Below are positions 49,045 to 56,606 of a DNA stretch of 64,000 nucleotides, piece by piece. The position numbers and the translations under genes are program-made. The notes under the pieces are model-generated. The model had not been told where the DNA came from, did no database searches, and saw only the letters and a program-made list of their open reading frames with translations. The DNA is from Thiospirochaeta perfilievii. Its GTDB lineage: Bacteria; Spirochaetota; Spirochaetia; DSM-2461. Where the stretch lies: assembly GCF_008329945.1 (NCBI RefSeq), contig NZ_CP035807.1:1612001-1676000 (forward strand), in the 5' to 3' direction. Every line of letters starts with the position of its first letter. Positions within the stretch are counted from its first letter, which is position 1.

Positions 49045-49050
49045 TTAAAT
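48943..49050 (+). other. attC-like imperfect hairpin at the right end of the truncated IS91-like copy
   Basis: Same structure as at 54918-55025: a 23-24-base imperfect inverted repeat (arms 48953-48976 and 49016-49038), AAC before the left arm and GTT after the right arm. Here the closing box is GTTAAAT (49044-49050), of which TTAAAT belongs to cassette 1. The rest of the original array attC at this point is gone, so cassette 1 has lost its own attC. Confidence 0.55.
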
Positions 49051-49077
49051 ATCGTTCTTAATGAAATTAGTTAAGAT

Positions 49078-49683
49078 TTATGAGGTTGGGAATTCAACTT
49101 TATCTCGTGGTAAAAATATTCCTTTTATACAGTTTGGGTTTAGAACCGCGATCTGAATATGATTTTGACTTTTAAAACCAGCATTTGGGTAAAGTTCTTC
49201 TCCCTCCCAAAATGCAGCTCTAACAGTATCAAAAAATACGCCTTCATTTTTTGCAAGTTCATGAGCCCATCTTATAACAGCACAGTCTAACTCTCTTTTC
49301 TTAAAATCGAAGTCATTTTTACCGAAACCAGAATTTTTAGGTAACTCTTTACCTTCTATAACAAGTGTATCCTTCAAATCATTGAAAGCCATCTTTATAA
49401 AATCTAGGTACTGCTGATCTAATAAATCTAAACAGTTTCCTAAATCAATAAGAGCACCTAATACAAATGGTTCTTTTATTTTAGAATCTTTTCTTTTACT
49501 ATCTTCAATGGCATACTGTTTAGCTCTAGGATAATTATTTTCCCAAAAGTATGTACCATTACCTAACCAATCATATTTATTTGAGCTCAGTTTAAATTCT
49601 GTTTTTTGATTAAGTATTTCAAAAGCGACATCTTTATCTATACCATGAAATCCATATATAAAAGATGGTTTAGTATTATACAT
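49078..49683 (-). CDS. Toxin-like protein, possible ADP-ribosyltransferase fold
   Basis: A 201-residue soluble protein. It begins with IYGFHGIDKDVAFEIL and continues with SSNKYDWLGNGTYFWENNYPRAKQYA, a pattern (HG, then YFWE about 35 residues later) like the H-Y part of small ADP-ribosyltransferase-type proteins; the final catalytic glutamate cannot be placed with certainty. It overlaps a 60-residue gene by 8 bases, the layout of a two-gene toxin-antitoxin unit. Biochemical activity is not established. Confidence 0.55.
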   Translation of the reverse strand: MYNTKPSFIYGFHGIDKDVAFEILNQKTEFKLSSNKYDWLGNGTYFWENNYPRAKQYAIEDSKRKDSKIKEPFVLGALIDLGNCLDLLDQQYLDFIKMAFNDLKDTLVIEGKELPKNSGFGKNDFDFKKRELDCAVIRWAHELAKNEGVFFDTVRAAFWEGEELYPNAGFKSQNHIQIAVLNPNCIKGIFLPRDKVEFPTS

Positions 49684-49858
49684 TAATTGAATGCTTTAAT
49701 TTTCTATCTTTCTCAACAGTTTCTGAAGAAAAAAAGCTTGAGGAGTAATAGCCTTCAGAATCAATTATATGAGCATTTTTTAAAAGTGTAACACACTCTG
49801 TATGAGTTCTTTTTTTAGAAGATTCTTTAATTTTTTCTGTAAGTTCTTGAATACCCAT
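49676..49858 (-). CDS. Small protein, possible antitoxin or partner
   Basis: A 60-residue protein (MGIQELTEKIKESSKKRTH; then HIIDSEGYYSSSFFSSET) with a good AGAGG ribosome site before its ATG. It precedes the 201-residue toxin-like gene with an 8-base overlap, and has its own promoter although it lies in the same direction as the helicase gene 63 bases upstream. No family is recognised with certainty; the role of antitoxin is inferred from size, order and overlap. Confidence 0.6.
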   Translation of the reverse strand: MGIQELTEKIKESSKKRTHTECVTLLKNAHIIDSEGYYSSSFFSSETVEKDRKLKHSINV

Positions 49859-49875
49859 AGTTAACCTCTAATACA

Positions 49876-49904
49876 AATATACCCATATATGAATAATAAC
49901 GCAA
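49876..49904 (-). promoter_or_regulatory. Promoter of the two-gene toxin-like module
   Basis: On the minus strand TTGCGT (49904-49899), 17 bases, TATATT (49881-49876), 18 bases before the ATG of the small gene. It would allow the pair to be expressed without the helicase. Confidence 0.5.
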
Positions 49905-49921
49905 CAATCTATAATATAAAT

Positions 49922-52333
49922 TTACTTCAATAAATCATTTTCATAATTAACATCTTTAAAATTATATCCAATCAGCTTATATCCAGCTTTTCTTTTATTG
50001 TACATTCTATTCAGCATTGGTATATTTTGATCAACATAGTCATAAATTTGAACTTCTTTCTTATTGTGATGAGACCTATGAAGTCTCCCCGCATACTGCG
50101 TTAGAGTTCCTTTCCAGGAGATTGGCATTGCTAATAATAATGTATCTAATTTAGGATCATCAAAACCTTCTCCAATATATTTACCTGTAGCAATTATCAA
50201 TCGTGAATTATTGTCCTCACTATTTATTTGATCTAAAGCCTTTTTTTGCTTCTTTTTACCCATTCCTCCAAAGAGTGTTATAACATTACCGATATTTTTT
50301 ATTGCCAAATCATGTAAAATTAGTACATGTTCTCTTCTTTCTGTTAAAATTATGGGTGTAGCTCCATTTTTAATTAAATGTACGGCATCATTTATTATAA
50401 TTTCATTTCTTTTGTTATTTGAAACTAACTCTTTACATATTTGGTTAAATTTAAGCATTTCATTATTTTCAATAGAATCAGGAAGATTAAAATTAGTATA
50501 TCTAGTAATAACATTATGAATGTAAGAACTTTTTGATATTTCAGACTTAGAATCTACCTTGAAGCGAACAGGTCCTAAATTCATCGTAATTATAGGTTGT
50601 TGCCCATCTTTTCTATTAAGAGTTGCTGTTAACCCTAAAGTATATTTTCCTGTAAAGCTTTTTGCAATCCTTTCAAAACTTGGGGCTGATATATGATGAC
50701 ACTCATCAACAATTAATTGTCCATAATTTTTGATTAATGGATCGACTTTCCCTTTTTTATTTAGGCTTTGTAGTAATGCAATATCTATAATACCAGTAGG
50801 TTTGTTATTTCCACCTCCTATTGTACCTACATTAACATCTGTCCCTAGGAAATCATGAATTCTTTGTTTCCATTGATCTTGTAACTGCTTTCTATGTACA
50901 AGTATCAAAGTCTTTTGTTTTCTTGAAGCTAAAATATAAAGGGCTACTATTGTTTTTCCAAATGCAGTAGTGGCGGATAGTATGCCTGAATCATATTTTA
51001 AGATTTCTTTTACTGCTTTTTTCTGTTTTGGGTATAATTTTCCTAAAAAAATTATATCAATAGGTTTATATGAAAGAAGTTTATCTTCTAAATCATAATT
51101 AATATTATTATCATTAAGTAGTTTTAGTAAATCTTCACTACAACCTCTTGGTATACTTATGAAATCTTTATGATTTTCTGCACATGTTATTATTCTCGGA
51201 ATATTCCATGTAGATAGTCTCATAGCTTGTTTCTTGTAAAATTCTGGATTTTGAAAAGATGCAAGTCTAATAATTTGATTTTGCAATTGAGGTATTAACT
51301 CTTTTTTAGATATGAACAACTGATTTCTTAATGTAATCTTAACTATTATACCTGGTGTTTTTATATTAATTTTAGGCTGTTTAAGATCGAAATTCTTTTC
51401 CCAAGGAGAGTCATCTAATTCACCTAATATGGGCAATGGGAGACTTATAACATTATTAGGATAGTTTGAAAGTACATTCTCAATATATGTTTTTGTATAT
51501 TTTTTACATGCTAGAAGAAAATCCCAAGGATCGTTATATGGATTGAGATCGTCATCAATAAATAAAGAATTATTTTGATTTCTTGCTTTCTTTTGTAAAG
51601 GTAATGCTATTAAATTCCCAAAACCTCCCTTTGGAAGTTTATCTTGATTGGGAAACATCCTATCATATGAATTAAAACCTAATTCTGGATATTTCTCCAT
51701 TGTTTTAGTTAAAATTAGTGTTCCCAGTTTTCTACTTACATCGCAAGGAATTGGCTCATCAAAAAAAATCCATAGGTGTGCACCGTTTCCTGATCTTGAC
51801 CTCTCAAGTGCATAATCTATTCCAATTTCTCTACATGTTTGGACTGTTGCTTTTATATCATTTTCCCATTCTTTTTTATCAAAATCTATTGCTAGGAAAT
51901 AGCATGTATCATCTTGTAATATGGGATAGATACCAGCTACAAATTCCTTATCCTGGGATTCTCCTGCCTTATGGCCTTTTAAATGATAGTATATTGTTTC
52001 TTCACTGAAAATTTCAAAATTTCTATTATTACACTCGGTACACTTTATTTTAGGTTTATTGCATAACCCACTTTTCCATTGATTCGTACATACGGGAGAA
52101 TAACCAGATTTACCATGCTGGGTTTCAAATCTTCTAGGGTAAACATCTGTTCTTCCTCTGAATAGTGATTGAAAAAGCTTTACTTTTTCCATTGTAGATA
52201 AAGATGTTCTAGTTATATTTAATTGCTTTTGAATATTTTTTATTTCTTGTAGTAATATATCTCTTTTTATATTTATTTTATCTAATTCTGCCTGTAATTT
52301 ATTAAGTTTATTCTGTAAATCAGGTCTTTCCAA
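49922..52333 (-). CDS. Archaeo-eukaryotic primase domain fused to superfamily II helicase (TOTE-type)
   Basis: An 803-residue protein. Coiled coil at 1-50; zinc-type cysteines C82, C91, C98, C101; then a primase-like domain with IDFD (D150, D152) and SGNGAHLW (181-188), the DxD and sxH metal motifs of archaeo-eukaryotic primases. The C-terminal helicase has Walker A TTAFGKT (about 455-461), DECHH (543-547), LTATL (568-572) and QYAGRLHR (746-753). This pairing is known from the TOTE conflict-system family. The start is TTG with AGGAAAA upstream. A weak promoter (ATGATA-N17-TATAAT) lies between it and attC1. It fills most of cassette 1, an unusually large cassette. Confidence 0.85.
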   Translation of the reverse strand: MERPDLQNKLNKLQAELDKINIKRDILLQEIKNIQKQLNITRTSLSTMEKVKLFQSLFRGRTDVYPRRFETQHGKSGYSPVCTNQWKSGLCNKPKIKCTECNNRNFEIFSEETIYYHLKGHKAGESQDKEFVAGIYPILQDDTCYFLAIDFDKKEWENDIKATVQTCREIGIDYALERSRSGNGAHLWIFFDEPIPCDVSRKLGTLILTKTMEKYPELGFNSYDRMFPNQDKLPKGGFGNLIALPLQKKARNQNNSLFIDDDLNPYNDPWDFLLACKKYTKTYIENVLSNYPNNVISLPLPILGELDDSPWEKNFDLKQPKINIKTPGIIVKITLRNQLFISKKELIPQLQNQIIRLASFQNPEFYKKQAMRLSTWNIPRIITCAENHKDFISIPRGCSEDLLKLLNDNNINYDLEDKLLSYKPIDIIFLGKLYPKQKKAVKEILKYDSGILSATTAFGKTIVALYILASRKQKTLILVHRKQLQDQWKQRIHDFLGTDVNVGTIGGGNNKPTGIIDIALLQSLNKKGKVDPLIKNYGQLIVDECHHISAPSFERIAKSFTGKYTLGLTATLNRKDGQQPIITMNLGPVRFKVDSKSEISKSSYIHNVITRYTNFNLPDSIENNEMLKFNQICKELVSNNKRNEIIINDAVHLIKNGATPIILTERREHVLILHDLAIKNIGNVITLFGGMGKKKQKKALDQINSEDNNSRLIIATGKYIGEGFDDPKLDTLLLAMPISWKGTLTQYAGRLHRSHHNKKEVQIYDYVDQNIPMLNRMYNKRKAGYKLIGYNFKDVNYENDLLK

Positions 52334-52409
52334 AAGTTTTCCTATAAAATGAGTTTATTTTAATTATATCATAAGGTATTAATTTTATCATAGCCAACTT
52401 TTAACGTAT

Positions 52410-52523
52410 ATTTAACGCCCATTTAACCTGTTTTACGGCCGGAACGAAGTGCAGGTGTTGGCGCATTATTTGCTTTTACTGCAAATAGTGTGAAAACAGT
52501 AAAATCTGTTCCAATAGTTTGTT
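52410..52523 (-). other. attC1, split by the IS91-like element
   Basis: Left box ATTTAAC (52410-52416), GTGTTGGCG in the left arm, and right arm ending AGTTTGTT at 52523, where the IS91-like element starts. The missing end of the right box (ATAT) reappears after the element at 55022-55025. ATTTAAC is the exact complement of GTTAAAT at 49044-49050, the start of cassette 1. The right arm has the extra base, so this attC is read on the minus strand. It belongs to the cassette on its right and is now probably inactive. Confidence 0.85.
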
Positions 52524-52675
52524 CAAGTAAGCCTTGCAGGCAGCTCTCAACATAAAACTACATATGTATAAAATAAATTAACTCCATTCAAATCTCCAAG
52601 TATTAAAATTTCCTTATCACAAAAAAAAGGTTAGTTGGTATATCAACCTTCTTACCTAAATCCAAGAAGATAAGA

Positions 52676-53563
52676 ATGGAAAAAAATAACAAATGGTATA
52701 AGCAGTTTACTGACAAACTAGAGTTAACAGGTTTACGTCCAAGAACGGTAGATGTCTACTCTAGAGCTGTGAAACAGCTTCAGGATCATTATGATAGAAA
52801 CCCTAAAAAAATAACAGAACTTGAAGTTCAAGAATACCTATTATACAGAAAAAACACTTCAAAATGGGCTCCTGCAACTCTAAATACAGCTCTTTGTGGT
52901 ATTAGGTATTACTATCAAATGATGTTAAATGTTAATTGGGAGCTATTTAGGATTGCGAAGTTTGCTGCTGAAAATAAGCTACCCACAGTTCTAACAAAAG
53001 AAGAAGTTGACAGGATTCTAAGGTGTGCTAGACCCTTTAATAATTATGTCTACTTAGTTTTAGTTTATAGTTGCGGTCTTCGTTTGAGTGAAGCTCTAAA
53101 TCTTGAAGTTTCCGATATTGATCGTGGAAGAATGATAATTCATATCCATAGAGGAAAGGGTGCAAAAGATAGACTTGTTCCTCTTCCACATTCAACACTA
53201 AAACTTTTAGAAAGGTATTGGAAAACACATAGGCATCCTAGGTTTATATTTCCTAGAACCCAAACTAATAAAAGGGGTGCACCTGTAAATGATTTAGCTG
53301 ATGATACAGTTAATAAAGGATGTGCTCAAAATGCCATGAGAAATGCTGTTAAAAAAGCCAATATCAATAAAAAAGGAGTTTCAGTCCATACTCTGCGACA
53401 TTGTTACGCTACACACCTTTTAGATTCTGGAGTAAATCTAAGGTACATTCAAATTTATCTAGGTCACTCAACTATTCTTTCAACACTGGTGTATCTTCAT
53501 CTAACAGCTGCAGGAAACAGTGATGCCTATGGAATTATTGATAACTTAATGGATAGGTTCTGA
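52676..53563 (+). CDS. Tyrosine recombinase of the IS91-like element
   Basis: A 295-residue integrase with a SAM-like N-terminal domain (about 5-95) and a complete catalytic set: R136 (CGLRLSE), K164 (GKGAKDR), H238 and R241 (VHTLRH), H264 (LGHS) and Y273 (LVYLH). Genes like this often precede IS91-type transposases. I see no clear integron-integrase extra domain between the second and third patches, so it is not called IntI. Its stop lies one base before the transposase ATG. Confidence 0.9.
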   Translation: MEKNNKWYKQFTDKLELTGLRPRTVDVYSRAVKQLQDHYDRNPKKITELEVQEYLLYRKNTSKWAPATLNTALCGIRYYYQMMLNVNWELFRIAKFAAENKLPTVLTKEEVDRILRCARPFNNYVYLVLVYSCGLRLSEALNLEVSDIDRGRMIIHIHRGKGAKDRLVPLPHSTLKLLERYWKTHRHPRFIFPRTQTNKRGAPVNDLADDTVNKGCAQNAMRNAVKKANINKKGVSVHTLRHCYATHLLDSGVNLRYIQIYLGHSTILSTLVYLHLTAAGNSDAYGIIDNLMDRF

Positions 53564-53564
53564 T

Positions 53565-54662
53565 ATGGGAGCTACGATAAAAGAGATTTTTACACTTTAT
53601 GCTTGGGAATACCTTATGATAAATGAGGGTAAGGTTCCAACTAACCATAAGAAAGTTATAGATGCCATAATCAATTGTAGAACTGATGTTTATGGTATTA
53701 CTTTTTACAAATGTGAAGGCTGTGGAGAAATTCATACCAGTTTTAGATCCTGTGGAAATAGACACTGTCCTACCTGTCAGGATCATAAAACAAAACTATG
53801 GAATGCAAAACAACTTTCAAAAGAACTAGCTACGAACTATTTCATGATAACCTTCACTGTTCCTGAAGAAATAAGAGATTTTTTCCTTCAGAATCAGAAA
53901 GAGGCTTACTCTGCACTTTTTAAAGCATCATCTGATTCAATAAAGGAATCAACACAGAAAAGTAGAACAATGAGTGGAGCTACTACAGGATTTTTTGGTG
54001 TACTTCATACTTGGGGGAGACAGATCCAATATCACCCTCATATCCATTACGTTGTCCCAGGTGGTGCTTTGAATATAAAAAAACAGAGTTGGATAAGTTC
54101 ATCAAAGGACTTTTTTCTACCTATATTTCAGTTATCAAAGTTATGTAAGGATAGATTTAAAACTCTTATGAAGAATAAAGGATTACTTCATCAAATACCT
54201 CATGTAGTGTGGGAACGTGGTTGGAATGTTAATATCCAATCTGTTGGATCTGGAAGGAACACCATAAAATACCTATCAAGATATGTTTTTAAAGTAGCTA
54301 TTTCTGATTACAGGATTCTTAAAGTCCAAAATAGAAGAGTCTATTTTAAGTTTAGAAGTAAAAAAACTGGGCAAGTTGTTACTACTTCTTTGGAAGTCTT
54401 AGATTTTATTAAAAGGTATCTACTTCATGTATTACCTTCAGGTTTCATGAAAATTCGATATTTTGGTTTTATGCATACATCATTTAATATGGAGTATAAG
54501 GACATTAGATTAATTATCGATGGCTTAGTTGCAGTACTTAATAAACCCGTAAAACCCATTATTCAGAAGGTTTTTATATCCTGTTCAGCATGTGGTAAAG
54601 AGATGAAATTTATGTTTTCTATACTTCCAAATAATATAAGAATTAGGGGGTCATCTGGATGA
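53565..54662 (+). CDS. IS91-family HUH transposase
   Basis: A 365-residue rolling-circle-type transposase. A zinc-binding N-terminus has cysteines 50, 53, 63, 68 and 71 (CEGCGE, SCGNRHCPTC). The metal-binding HUH motif is HIH (159-161) in QYHPHIHYVVPGG, and the two catalytic tyrosines are Y237 and Y241 in IKYLSRYVFK. A cysteine pair (SCSACGKEM) follows near the C-terminus. It is complete, overlaps the next small ORF by 4 bases and is coupled to the recombinase before it. Confidence 0.93.
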   Translation: MGATIKEIFTLYAWEYLMINEGKVPTNHKKVIDAIINCRTDVYGITFYKCEGCGEIHTSFRSCGNRHCPTCQDHKTKLWNAKQLSKELATNYFMITFTVPEEIRDFFLQNQKEAYSALFKASSDSIKESTQKSRTMSGATTGFFGVLHTWGRQIQYHPHIHYVVPGGALNIKKQSWISSSKDFFLPIFQLSKLCKDRFKTLMKNKGLLHQIPHVVWERGWNVNIQSVGSGRNTIKYLSRYVFKVAISDYRILKVQNRRVYFKFRSKKTGQVVTTSLEVLDFIKRYLLHVLPSGFMKIRYFGFMHTSFNMEYKDIRLIIDGLVAVLNKPVKPIIQKVFISCSACGKEMKFMFSILPNNIRIRGSSG

Positions 54663-54871
54663 AAATATATAAAAATTACATCTCCAAAAATAGGAACTAT
54701 CCATGTTTCACAAGTGAGGTATATTTTAATGTTTTTACGGAGTTAAATAATTGGGGAAATAACAAAAAAGATGGATTTTCTGATGTGAAATCGTTCTCTC
54801 TTGGGTTCTTAAAGTTGAGTATAAAAATAATCTCGAGTATTTTATGTTATAAAATCCTCTTTAGAATGTAG
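54659..54871 (+). CDS. Small ORF of the IS91-like element, uncertain
   Basis: Seventy codons beginning MKIYKNYISKNRNYPCFTSE, overlapping the transposase stop as ATGA. The same ORF is in the truncated copy (48684-48896), but the DNA is identical there, so conservation proves nothing. It matches no family I know. The ATGA overlap is the only sign that it may be translated. Confidence 0.3.
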   Translation: MKIYKNYISKNRNYPCFTSEVYFNVFTELNNWGNNKKDGFSDVKSFSLGFLKLSIKIISSILCYKILFRM

Positions 54872-54917
54872 CGATTATTTATCAATACCCTATATGGAAT
54901 ACTCTTTCGTTGGCTTA

Positions 54918-55025
54918 CAGGAACATTGGATTGAAATCGACGATAAAGACCATAGAAGAGTCTCTTTTAACTGAAGATCACCTGATGTTTGGCCTTTATA
55001 GTCGAATCAATCCTTAGGGTTATAT
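54918..55025 (+). other. attC-like imperfect hairpin at the right end of the IS91-like element
   Basis: Arms 54928-54951 and 54991-55013 pair over 23 positions with one extra A in the left arm and a few mismatches (GGATTGA, TCGAC and ATAAAG blocks). CAGGAAC (54918-54924) stands before the left arm and GTTATAT (55019-55025) after the right arm, so AAC and GTT pair beyond a small unpaired spacer. Size (108 bp), box spacing and a single extra base in the left arm are as in an attC read on the plus strand, opposite to the array. It may be the element's origin or recombination site. Confidence 0.55.
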
Positions 55026-55026
55026 T

Positions 55027-55843
55027 TTAATCTGTAAAGTAGCTCAGCTTTCTATTTTCAATTTTAAATAATTTAGAATCTATATTTTTTTCTGATTTTA
55101 AAAGTTTTACCCTTAATTCATCAAATAAACTATATTCTAAGCAATCAGTTGGGTATTTATTTAAGTCATATAGATCACTCAAAATTTTATTCTTTTTTAT
55201 TTTTGAGAATGAGTTTAAATATGATTCGTTAATAAACCATGTATCAGATCCATAAATTAACCATGATTCTATAAATGATAAATATTTTAATGGATGATTA
55301 ACTGATAACATCAACTCGTCCATTTTATTTTTATATCTATTTTTTAGAGAGTAAATGAAAACTGTTTTATTTGAACTCGGAAATATTGAAAGATAAACTG
55401 GGAATGATGATTTCCTTCCTTTTTTATTCTTGTGTTGTAAATTACTTTGTCCAGCTAACGCAACAGGAATACTCTCATCGATTTCAATAATAAATGTATT
55501 AATCATATTTTTTTTATCATTTTGAATATGATAACCAGATAAAAAATCATTATCTAAAACAAGGATTTTAGCTTCTATATAATGTATTTTTTGTTTTATA
55601 TCATTCATGTTTGGGTCTTCTACTGAAGTTAATTTAATATCTTTTTTTATAGTAATTCCTGCATGTGTTTTAATTAATGATTCATGATAATTAAATAGTT
55701 CTTTATGATATCTATCAAATTCTTTCTTTAATAATTTATGGCGGCTTTTCAAGTAAAATAGATCGCGTAAAATTGCTCTATAATTTTGGAGATGAATAGA
55801 TATATCGTAAAAGTTATTATTCTTCTCAAATGTAAAAATATTC
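55027..55843 (-). pseudogene. C-terminal part of a cassette gene broken by IS66
   Basis: About 271 codons of a protein I do not recognise: NIFTFEKNNNFYDISIHLQ, a charged helical middle, and IPVALAGQSNLQHKNKKGRK. An apparent start upstream (TTG inside the IS66 inverted repeat) is an artefact of the insertion. The N-terminal part, with AGGAG ribosome site and a hydrophobic start, lies on the other side of the element at 58247-58305 and joins in frame. Joined length would be about 291 residues. Probably membrane-anchored; function unknown. Confidence 0.65.
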
Positions 55844-55912
55844 GTAACCGTCAATTTAGTATGCCCTTAAAAAAATAAATAAAATATTACACCCTTAAGT
55901 CCGAGGGATAAT

Positions 55913-56218
55913 ATGAAAAGTCGAAAGAGCCACGAAGAGTGGAAATTATTAGTATCAGAGTTCAATAAATCAGGCCAGTCAGTTGCAGCTTTTAGTAGAG
56001 AAAATAACCTAAAAGCATCAACTTTTATTTATTGGGTTAAAATGTTCTCTATAAATACTGAAAAATCAAATTTGGTTAAGATAAAACCTAAAACGAGTAA
56101 TTCTAAGAAAACTCATGATATTAAAATTATTGTTAATGATACAAAGATTGAGATCTGTGGAGTTATAAATTCAGATAAAATTAGTAAAATAATCGCTGTA
56201 CTAATGGAAGTTAACTGA
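55913..56218 (+). CDS. tnpA: IS66 accessory protein TnpA
   Basis: A 101-residue helix-turn-helix protein; SHEEWKLLVSEFNKSGQSVA followed by FSRENNLKASTFIYW is the typical IS66 TnpA N-terminus. Its stop overlaps the tnpB start (TGATG), so the genes are coupled. A strong GAGGGATAAT ribosome region precedes it. Confidence 0.9.
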   Translation: MKSRKSHEEWKLLVSEFNKSGQSVAAFSRENNLKASTFIYWVKMFSINTEKSNLVKIKPKTSNSKKTHDIKIIVNDTKIEICGVINSDKISKIIAVLMEVN

Positions 56219-56565
56219 TGTTTTTAGACCTAACTAAAATATCAATCTTCGTTCGCCCTGGATCAACAGATATGAGATCTCAGATTAATGGGTTATCAGT
56301 TTTAGCTGAAAGTGAAATGAAATTAGATTCTGGTTCTGGAAGTTTATTTTTGTTTTGTAGCAAAAACAGAAAAAACTTGAAATGTATATACTGGGATAAA
56401 AATGGTTTTGCAATGTGGCAAAAGAAACTCGAGAAAGATAAGTTCCCATGGCCACAAACGGCAGATGATGCAGAAGAGATAACTTTAGAACAATTAAAAC
56501 TTCTATTGTCTGGTATAGATTTTTGGAAAGCCCATAAAGAAATATATTTTAAAGAGATGAATTAA
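56218..56565 (+). CDS. tnpB: IS66 accessory protein TnpB
   Basis: A 115-residue protein with the family signature: IFVRPGSTDMRSQINGLS near the start, FLFCSKNRKNLKCIYWDKNG in the middle and FPWPQTADDA later. Required with TnpA for IS66 transposition. Starts one base overlapping tnpA. Confidence 0.93.
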   Translation: MFLDLTKISIFVRPGSTDMRSQINGLSVLAESEMKLDSGSGSLFLFCSKNRKNLKCIYWDKNGFAMWQKKLEKDKFPWPQTADDAEEITLEQLKLLLSGIDFWKAHKEIYFKEMN

Positions 56566-56606
56566 AAGGGTTTTATAATCTTTTATAAAATTGTAGTATT
56601 TACTCG

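Larger units (their letters stand above)
52522..55019 (+). mobile_element. IS91-like element with tyrosine recombinase, inserted in attC1
   Basis: About 2,498 bp placed exactly between the G and the TT (or just after GTT) of the attC1 right box; removing it restores GTTATAT, the complement of ATATAAC that opens attC2. Gene order is tyrosine recombinase, HUH transposase, small ORF, all plus. The left end has a small hairpin GCCT-TGC-AGGC at 52531-52541; the right end has the attC-like hairpin. No target duplication beyond a possible GTT is seen, as expected for this family. All genes appear intact, so it may be active. Confidence 0.85.

Noticed and set aside
52676-53563. Tyrosine recombinase considered as the integron integrase IntI
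   Set aside because: It is coupled to an IS91-type transposase inside a mobile element, lies at the wrong end of the array, and lacks an evident IntI extra domain.
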